64,000 nucleotides of DNA from Opisthocomus hoazin (lineage: Eukaryota > Chordata > Aves > Opisthocomiformes > Opisthocomidae): NCBI RefSeq assembly GCF_030867145.1, contig NC_134454.1:53919830-53983829 (forward strand), in the 5' to 3' direction. Below are positions 55,056 through 64,000 of the stretch, one piece after another (position 1 is the stretch's first letter; each line of letters begins with the position of its first letter). The notes beneath the pieces are model-generated. The model made no database searches and was not told the DNA's origin. It saw only the letters and a program-made list of their open reading frames with translations. Position numbers and translations under genes: made by a program.

Positions 55056-58000
55056 GTTCACAAAATTATTTGTAGGTGTTGAAGTCTTACAGCCAACTTT
55101 AGTTTTTTAACTCACGTGCCTTCTGAAGATGTGGAGATATAATTATATTTCTAAACCTGATTTTTCTCCCAGATAGAAGAAGAAATGGTATAAAGCACAC
55201 GTATCTTCTTGCTTTTCTTTCTAGTTCACATTTTCTGGAAATGTAATTTGTACATGACAGCATCCATTTACTGTTAGAAACAACAGCCAAAGAAAAGACA
55301 TGTGTGTGTAATACTAAAAGTGGACTGATGTAGTTAACTGCAGTTCAAGTGTAGTTCTGATCTTGCTCCGCTTAAGCCGTACAAACACGCTGAAATGGAA
55401 GAGGACTTTGTCTATGTCACTGCCAAACTGACTGAGAATCATATTTCATCTCTGTCATCCAAATGGTTAATCAGTTTAGATTTAAAAAATCATGGAAAGT
55501 AGGGACATAACTGAGAAGACGCAAGATTAATGTGAATTGATTTCTTGCTCTATTTTTTGCTGCTTCTAAGCAAAACCTCTGTTGGTTGGGCCTCTGCTTT
55601 CTTGAGTGATGAGACAGTGATTTTTCCTTTGACTGCAGGTTTTGTTGTGAATGGAGCCTTTGCTTTACTGTGCAACTGTCTCACGTGCATTGCCATCTAC
55701 TGATAGCAGCTGAAACTGCAGCTTCTCAGGAGTGGTCTTGGAGTTTCTTTCTAGCCTGGAGTTTCTCACAGCAAATTGTAATCCAAACAGTTCAACAAAA
55801 CCTCTGTCTATCTATCAATGTATCTACATCCATCTATCTAGAAACTAGAGATAAGACATACCATTCACCAACACCGCATATGTTTCTAGCTTTGCACATT
55901 TTTGTAAACTCAGTGATGTTTTGAAGTTGTATGAAGGCTCTTTCCTGATACTTTTCACTATTGAGATAGTCACAGAATGACAGAAATAATAAACTGATGA
56001 TCTTTCTCTACTTCTGAAAAAGTTAGAAGTATTAAGTCAATTAATATGATTTGCCAGATAGGCTTTTGTGTTTATGGAGAGATGAAATTAAGGGGTGAGT
56101 GTTGCATCACACAGTAAAACCAAGTAAGTGCTAATAAAACTGTCATATTCTTTCCCAGAATTTGGTCCGGTGGCCTTGGCGAGGACCGTGCAACATGGCA
56201 TGTGAGGCACAGAAAACGGGTACAGAAACCTCCAAGACATTAAGAAACATTAGGGGGAAAAGAAAATAAAGCTTTTTCCATGCCTCATGCTCAGCTGCCT
56301 CACCTCCTCTTTGGGATGGCTGGAAGGCTGACTCAGGGTTTGGAGTACCAGGATCATCACTGGTATTAAACCTTTGGTTGTGGCATCGTGTCATGGTAGT
56401 GCTGGAGTTGTCTTTACTCAGGAATGCAAGGCTGTGTTTTTGCTGTGATCTTCCCTCAGTAAATCATGACAGAATGCTTCTGTGTTCAGGAAGAAGGACA
56501 AGGGTATTCTGAAAAAGCTCTTGCAAAATTGCCTTTGTCTTTCAGCAACTACCAAAGCTTATGTGAACAAAATCTCACTTGCACAGCATAATGGTGTAGT
56601 TTTCTGCAATTTGTTTGGTAGCTGATGATCTACATTTTGCCCGAACCATAGTAATTTTAAGACAACCTTTAGTCTCTGCTACGTTTACTGATATTTTTTC
56701 AAAGGATCTTTGATGCTGCAAATCATTCTTCCAAGGGTGCTTAACTTTATAGCTTTGGTTTTAAAGAATGTGATTTTATGGTTTCAAGCATAGATTTCAA
56801 TCCTCAGTTTGTGTGTCCAAGGTTGGAGCATAATAGTATTTTCCCAGTCATTGTTTCTTGTATATAAGTGTGTATTTTTGCAGGCCTTCATGTTTTCTTT
56901 TCAAAACATTTAATCTTATTTTATCCTTTGTTTGTTCTGTGTTCACTTGATGCAAGCATATTTATTTCCCTCATCAGCAGAATTTCTGGATTTGTGTCTC
57001 AAGAGACCATTAATAGTTTAGGAAACCCGTAGCCTGCAGTTAACTTTTTAAAAGTTTAACCTGTTCTATGGGTTTGTCCAGAGTAGCCAAATAATAAAAT
57101 TTATCAATGTTCAGCAGCTGTTGAAGAGGTCAGTAAAGAAAGAATCAACACTTTCAAAATCTTTCCTAATGAAGCGGTGTCCATGTATCAAAGACTGATA
57201 TTAGCATTGACACCGACTGTCCTCTGTTCTGGGACATCAGCTCATAGAATTAAGGCTGAATTTGTATGGAAGTTGAAAAATAACTTTTCACTCATATGTT
57301 CATGTTCTCATAATAGCCCTGAGGCAAATGGGTTTTATGGGACGTTTGCTGTATGAGTAGTTGAAAAGACTCTAAGTAGTATGTTTTTGGGTTTTTTTCC
57401 ACTTCATGAAATAATTTTTTTCTTTTCATCTAGTACTAGGCTTTTCCTAGTACAACAATAAACACTGCTGGTGCGCTTAGCTTGTTTGACCTTGACCTCT
57501 CAGTATACTTCTTAGCTCCTAGCAGCAGACACTGACTGAAGGCATTGGAGGCCTAGAGATTATTAATAATCTTTCATTCAGTGGATGAAGAATTTTTCAC
57601 TGAATCAACTACTTGTTGCACTGCTCTTCCCTGGACTCCTGTCTTTCATTTGTATTGTATTCATTTGATTTTACAGGCAATGTCAAAGAGAGAAGTAAGA
57701 ATAGACTGGTTTGTCTGGCTAAGGGCACCATGCCCTCATTCTTTCTGCAGAACCTGATTTTTTTTACCTCAGGGTTTTGTTGTTTTGCTGAAGCTTCACA
57801 TTCAAGGTTTTACTTTGTAACTCCTGACCATGATGAAACCTGGTTCTGGTGCTCTTTGATCTATTATTTCTCTGGGGGGGGAAAAAAAAAGAGGCCTCGA
57901 TGGTTTTGTAGCATTTGCCACTTTCCATGACATCAGAGGAACTAGAGTGGGGTACAGATGCTAGCTAGAGAATATGTGGAGCTTGTTATGATCCTAGTGC

Positions 58001-60073
58001 CTTCCTAAGATGTAGGCAGGTCTGCTCCAAGCACATACAACGATTGAAGTAGAAAGAAAGGAGCCCCTGCAGATGATTACAACCGTTCCACTTCCTCTGT
58101 GCAGTGGTAAGGAGAATTTTGGGCTGTGCCACCTGTGTCTACTAAAGTCCTTTGCAAACATGCTGCTTGAAAAATGCAATCAAACCTTGGAGTGGAAAGT
58201 AGTCACTATTGAATGTTAAGTTCTGTGAGTGATAATGGCTTGTACAAGCGTTATCTGGTGTAGTAGAATACATTGAAGTGAATATGGCGTTTAGGAGATA
58301 CTGTTTTACGATTCACATGGGGCATCGGGGCTGTGGAGTCACAGAGTCTCAGGATTTTAGTGCTCCCAAGTACATCCTGCCTCAACCAGTCTGTGCAGGC
58401 TAAGACTTCTGTTCACCCCTTTCTGGCTGCTCCAGCTGCATTTACTACACAAAATAAGTACTTCAAGTCATGTAACAAATAGTGTTTTTTAAAAATCTCA
58501 TTTTAGAACAAAAAAGCAATAAAGGACTGCACCAAGAAGTAAATCTGGAGTCCCTCTGTTGAGTGCAGCCACAGCTAAGCAGCAAATGCAATTATCTGAG
58601 CCGTGTGCCCATTTGTCCTCATAGCAGGTGCTGCAAGCGGTCAGACATAGCTGGCAGTGTGTGATAACGGATGTTATTAAAGAAAGCAGCTGTAGTAATA
58701 GCCATTAAGTCAGCCATTCATTTTAGCTATGATAAAGACAAGAATATAATTCTAGGTAGAATTATCTAATTCTAAGTAGCATTATTGTTAGAGGAAGTAT
58801 ATATATCCATATCTTCAGACAAACTTACCCAGTGCCTGCGGCTACAAATTTTCAGAAGTGGTCTGAAAAACAAAGCATATGGATGTGTACATACTCGGCT
58901 AAATATTTCAGTTTCTAATAAAAAAATAATTTGGCAGAAATTCCATGAATGTTTAGGAATTAAAAGCTGGTTTTGAGCTTTTAATGAAACATTCTGATTA
59001 ATGGTGGAGCAGGATAGATTCAATGATACAAAGCAATTTGGATTATTTCCTCTAAATCCTATATATCACTCTTACCTTTTGTGATCCACATTAATCAAAT
59101 TTATTAATTTTTATTAGTAATTAAGTTATTTTTTTGTAAATATGGTTTCTTCATGAGGCTTCTGATGTTCTTCACTGAACCTGGTGATCATGTCTACCAG
59201 GACAGTATAAAGAACCTACATATAATTAAAAATACATCCTGCTGTACTTTTGGCTTAGCTTCCATTTTTTCAGAGAAACTTGAAATATAGTATTTCAGAA
59301 ATGTCAGAAAAGCTACAAATGGCTTCAGAAAAATAATTGCAGAAGTCTGTTGCAGTTTCATGTAGGTTTTTGACTTAGCTGTTAGATTTCTTCTTCATGA
59401 GCTGTCCAGAGATCTCTACCCAAATAAGGTTTTGTCTACAAATAGATTCCAGCTGTAGCTATTTTCTCTGTGAATACCAGTGAGGCATCAGAACAAAGTT
59501 GTTTGTGTTTCTGTTGCACAGCATTCCCTAATCAATGTTCAAGAGCTGAACATATTCATCTGGGAGTTGATATTCAGAAAGGATGCAAGTCAGCTTTTGA
59601 AAGTTTCTTGCATGAAGTTAATCAATCTGATTTGTCATCTGACTGTGCCTTCCCACCCTTGCCAGAGTCCCCCCAGTGCCACTGTCACCACTCTGCTCTG
59701 CTTGCACCGCTGTGGGATGTTGCCCCTTGGGGAGGTTTTGACCCACGTTCTACCTCCCACTACTCCCAGGCATGATCGGCATTATCATCCACTCAGCTGT
59801 GAAAAGATGTGGGATAATGAGGACGGTAGGCACAGACTTCGCAGTTAATGCTGTTCAGGCTCATCTGACTCATTTGGATGCAGCACGTTAGGGGAAGATC
59901 GACGTTAAGTATTACATTACATAGAAAAAAAGCATTTTCACTGGTACAGCTACAATGCCATGACTTCAGCTTGTTTTCCTGTCTGTTTCCAGAACTGCCT
60001 GATTTTACCCTTTGCTTCAACAGGGCAGAATATACCTTTTGTGTGCTTCAAAACAAGACGGCCTTTTAAAATC
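55056..60073. other. Unique non-coding DNA
   Basis: About 5 kb with no supported gene. It contains an imperfect ATCT microsatellite near 55.8 kb and a small perfect hairpin near 57.44 kb. Open frames up to 122 codons have no motifs. Confidence 0.5.
55806..55843. repeat. Imperfect (TCTA)n microsatellite
   Basis: TCTATCTATC followed by variants (AATGTATCTAC, ATCCATCTATCTA). A short, interrupted tetranucleotide repeat. Confidence 0.75.
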
Positions 60074-60077
60074 CCAT

Positions 60078-60676
60078 TGAAGGAAGGGGTTAAAAGGGAT
60101 TTTAATAGAAGTGGCATTAACTAATAGTTGCTGTGCATTTAAAAAACTGATAGTGCTTATCTATTGTCTAAATTAACTGAAGCAGAGAGTCTTGCATCTC
60201 CATACAAAGGGGTCAGTTCCTGATAGGGGCTGGGAGTCGCCTAGAACCGGTCAAGACTGACCATGCTGTATGGATGGGAGCCAGGGGAGAACTGAGTTTG
60301 CACAGAAACAAAGGTCAATCAGCAGACACCGTGATGAAGAGGATGGGCCTTCATCTCGGGACCCCTGATGACCACCACTAAGAGACACTGCGCAAGTGCA
60401 ACTGGGAGGAGTCTATGGAAATTACTTCGCAGAACTAATTATAATATGGAAATTATTTCTCAGAACTGATTTTGATATGCAATGAGGATAGATGTATATG
60501 TATAGGTGTATTGGGAAATCTAATGCATATGTAATATTTGATTGTATAAATTGAAGAGACACGTTGCTGCTTGGCGTGCACGACTTTGGTGGGACTACCC
60601 CCCTTGCTGCCCGGCACTGAATAAACATACCTACTTTACAATCTTACAGATTGTGGAGTCTGCTTTCCGCATGTCA
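60078..60676 (+). mobile_element. Solo LTR, probably ERV1-like
   Basis: 599 bp starting TGAAGGAAGGGG and ending CGCATGTCA. It is flanked by a perfect 4-bp duplication CCAT (60074-60077 and 60677-60680), the length made by gammaretrovirus-like integrases. TGTATAAATTG at about 60542 looks like a TATA box, and GAATAAAC at about 60619 like a polyadenylation signal. It is homologous along its length to the inner LTR at 40157-40712 in the same orientation. Confidence 0.88.
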
Positions 60677-60680
60677 CCAT

Positions 60681-63600
60681 CCCGAAAAGAGTCGCCTTTA
60701 GCAACAAAGTCTGACAGAAAATAATTTATTGCCCTAAGGTTTGCAGCATGTTTAGAAACTGATAGAAAATGTAACTTGAAATATGGAAAAAATCAACATT
60801 CAGGGCATTTCTTTGTGGTAGAAAGGGTTCACAGCTGATATGCAGAAGTGGCAGGAAAGAAATTACAGTGGTTATTTCTTAGTGAATATGTTGTGGCACT
60901 GTAACTTAAATGCTGATTACAAGCAAAAGCGATGCTTGCAGTTTTGCTGAGACACTAATGCTTGTACCAAACATTGTTATGTCATTGTTTTTTGGTGTCA
61001 TCTTTACTTCCCTTGCATGTATTTATGTGTTTGGCAGATGGCTATCAAATGGGTTATCAGTTTAGCGGTATGAGGAAGGGTATGCAGACCAGTACTTTCC
61101 ACTTCTTCTTCATTACAGTTTTTTTCCATGAGTTTCAGCTGTGGTAAAGGGATAACTGTGTATTTCTGTCCTATCTGTTGCGTACCATGCGTGCTTCAGC
61201 ACTTCGAATGTGTAGTAAATGTCTCTGACAAGGAGATACGTATTTGTGCAAAGAAACAAAGAAGTGGCATATTTGCTAGCAACAGAAATATTTGCAGTGT
61301 TCACCAAGCTCCGTTATGAATGAGCCCACTTCTCTGAACCTGTCTGCACTGGGACCATTTTCATAATATATTATACATTAAATCCACTCTGTGTTGTTCT
61401 GATTTTACTGTTGTTGTTGAATAGATCTAAGTTACATTAAAGGCCCTTTTCTTTCAAGACTCGTGTGCTGTACAGATAAGTTTGTGTAAATGAAAACTGT
61501 CCATGCTCTTTATGCGGTCACTTATATTTGTGCTAGAGAAGCAGTGGGATGCCATCAAGTTAAAATGGTACAGTTTGTCCTCAATCTCTGCTGAGTATTT
61601 GGTCTCCAAGGGTAAACCGAAACATAGGATGTGGCTCTGTACTATGTTATGTCCAGTGCCAAGTCTGTCTTCAAAGGTTTGCACCCTCTTTCTCACTCCT
61701 GACCCTGGCTGCTCTTTCCCACATCGTGTCACAATTTGACACTCCCTTCTGTGCTCATACAATTGTTTGTGGGATGGGATCACTGCACTAAGTTGACTTA
61801 AGAAAATGATGATTTGTTTTGATTAGTGACCCACTTTACAGGGCAGCCCCATGGAAAGTGTTGGTGGTACACTGGCAAGGGCAGCAAGTGCTGGAACTCA
61901 TGGAGACAGTTAGCTCCTTCAGCCACAAAAGTAAACCACAAACCAGACTGGATCTGGCTTGTCTACACTAAAAAATTGCACAGTGGTAAAAGCACTTCAC
62001 TAAATCTGATCACTATGTGAGTCAGGAGACCTTCAGAAACTAATAAAATGGAGTGCGCAATTCACCTGTGTCATAGCAAATGTTCACCGAGAGACCACAT
62101 TCAGACTGCATTTATGACCTTAATTCTTTTATTTACCCATCTTTCTGAATGCTACCTTTGCATCTTTGATATTCATGTAATATCATTTTTGTTGGTAAGA
62201 TTTATAAATGAGCCCTCGATGCATGTCCCTTTCCTTTTTGTATACCCAGTCAAGTATTTCCAATGTGGCTAATAAACGGAAGTGAGGTATTATTAATCTA
62301 AATTCCTGATGAGGGCTTATACAATTCCACCAAGACTATGGTCCTGATTTGACTGCAACTGTGAAACATCTCCTTACAATGTTTTCACTGCTTTTTTTTG
62401 TACATACTTGCAGAATCATGAACTTGAATGTCATGCTCTAACTCCTCCCAAGATACTGTTCTTTCTGTTATTAAAGAAGTACAGAAGTATACCAACTGAA
62501 TTTTTAGAACATGATTATTCTTTTTCTGAGATCTTAAAACCATGGCTTATTAGACATGGTCTAACTATAGGTTTTCAGAAACAATTTGAATGTTTTCTAG
62601 CTTCTTTTTTTTTCATTAGAAGCCTTTCCCAAGTATGTAAAAGCTCAGGAGCTAGGGTATTCTACAATGAGTAACACAATAATGCAGTAAAGAAAATAAT
62701 AATTGTTCAGAAAACATGTTTTACTGACAAAGATGTAAGACCTCTTGTAGTTGTATATGTAGAATTAATTTCTTTGGGAATATTTGAAACATAGGATGTT
62801 AATGTTGTAACAGATACAGGACTAAACACCAGGTTGTGTTTTGTCTGTAACTGAATTTCAAGTCAGTCCAAACAGGGCCTACAAACATTTTCAATATTTC
62901 AAAGAAAACCCTGATGTTAAAATTTGAAAATGAAAAGATAACGTAGGCAGCATCACTGGGAAACTTCCAGATAAACTTGCTTCAGACATCTGAATGACAG
63001 CTCAAAAGAAAAACAAATGGCTTTCATAGTCAAGTGGATAAGAAGATCCAGAAACCACTCAGGAGCATCTGAATATGTCAGATAATCTGCAGATTCTTAC
63101 CCCTTTTTTCAAACCGGGTCACACTGAAAGAATTCCGGATGATGAATATGGGGGAGGTTATTAAGGAATTATCTAGTTAAATACAGACTAAGGATTGTAT
63201 TTTATGTTGTTTTATTTGTAAAATGTTGTTTTATTTGAAGCAAGTTGTTTCAAAACTTTTACTTCCAAGCCTAACCTCTCTTGTTAATTAAATTTTTGCA
63301 TTTTTTCACCATTAAGCTTGTCTGGTGGTATAGGTACAAGGTGAATCAGGGTAGAACTGGTAAACTAAGGATGTAATAACTGCATGAAGGCAGAAGTAAG
63401 GAGTCTTAATAGAACTGCAAGGAGATGCAAATATGAATTTGCAGATATATCAGCTTCTGTCTCCATTTGTTAAGCTGTTTTAAATCAGTGCCAAGCAGTT
63501 AAAACTGTGCAATTTAAATATATCTAAGGTAAAAGCTGTCTTTCATGAGAAAAAAAAAAATCCATGTAACGTCCTTGACATGCTGAAGTGTATACAGCAT

Positions 63601-64000
63601 CAGAGTGTGCCTGTGTGGACAGTGTGCAACATCCTTGCTCAGTAAGGCACTTGGGCATTTAAACATTAGTGTTAGTCGTAAGTAAGTAAATTGCAGGAGA
63701 GGTGGGTTTTTTCAGTAATAATAATAAAGAAGGTGAACAACTTCTTCCATTCTTTTGACCCTAGTATGCCAACCCTAAATAGTAAACTAAACATTCATGA
63801 AAGATTAATCCCTTAGGAAATTAGTATCTTCTTATATTTCAGCCAGTGAAACTTCACCAGCGCCATCCGTTCAGTGACAGACAGGATGATGTTGATGTGG
63901 TACACTTCATCTTAAACCACTCAACCTTCAGACAGTCTCTTATATATGTAGCAGCTGGAGCAGCCCTGCAAAATACAGTTACGATGTCTAGACATGAAAA
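60681..64000. other. Unique non-coding DNA
   Basis: No supported gene. At the right edge an acceptor-like TTCTTATATTTCAG is followed at 63843 by 158 nt open to the window end. This is noted as a weak lead only. Confidence 0.5.

Noticed and set aside
54603..55061. 152-codon and other frames over the solo LTR
   Set aside because: The region is a complete LTR with target duplication. The frames come from GC-rich LTR sequence, and the same false frames appear over the copy at 25743.
57433..57453. Perfect 8-bp hairpin GTACTAGG-CTTTT-CCTAGTAC
   Set aside because: Too short for a microRNA precursor or terminator-like element. Such palindromes arise by chance in 64 kb.
1..64000. CRISPR arrays, bacterial operons, tRNA or rRNA genes
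   Set aside because: No regularly spaced short repeats, no ribosome-site/gene clusters and no cloverleaf or rRNA blocks were seen. The sequence is avian nuclear DNA.

Overview
This window reads as nuclear DNA from a bird. CR1 LINE 3' ends with the short octamer tail, LTRs of the avian ERVL type, and a recently inserted class II (betaretrovirus-like) provirus all point to Aves. No host protein-coding exon, tRNA or rRNA could be supported. Outside the repeats the DNA is A/T-leaning, stop-rich and single-copy in appearance, as expected for an intergenic or intronic region. Short open frames there look like chance.

Layout: 1-9357 unique; 9358-9715 a CR1 3' end (minus strand); 9716-19699 unique; about 19700-19835 a possible ancient retroposon tail; about 21030-26565 a decayed ERVL-like provirus (plus strand: LTR, primer site, gag, pro, RT, RNase H, integrase, LTR, no env) whose 3' LTR carries a solo LTR of another ERVL family (25743-26169, minus) with a perfect 5-bp target duplication; 27504-33985 a CR1 3' end (plus) split by a 6088-bp provirus (27640-33727, minus); 37200-37742 another CR1 3' end (plus); about 39779-40930 a composite LTR cluster; about 47155-48008 a long ERVL-type LTR (plus); 51968-54400 an older 2.4-kb CR1 (minus) with recognisable endonuclease and RT coding; 54639-55050 a second solo LTR like the nested one; 60078-60676 a solo LTR homologous to the one inside the 40-kb cluster; then unique DNA to the end.

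The centrepiece is the provirus at 27640-33727. Its two 395-bp LTRs look identical by eye, so it is young or recently homogenised. It combines a perfect 18-nt tRNA-Trp primer site (an alpharetrovirus trait) with a betaretrovirus-like plan: gag with two zinc knuckles, a dUTPase-protease in the -1 frame, pol in a further -1 frame, and a G-GGA-AAC slippery site in the correct phase. Env is gone except for a membrane-anchor remnant. Gag carries a frame break near a 7-base homopolymer, pol has two in-frame TGA codons, and the integrase zinc-binding site has lost the first residue of each metal-binding pair. Clean LTRs around a damaged interior suggest it was already defective when copied and was moved by proteins supplied in trans.
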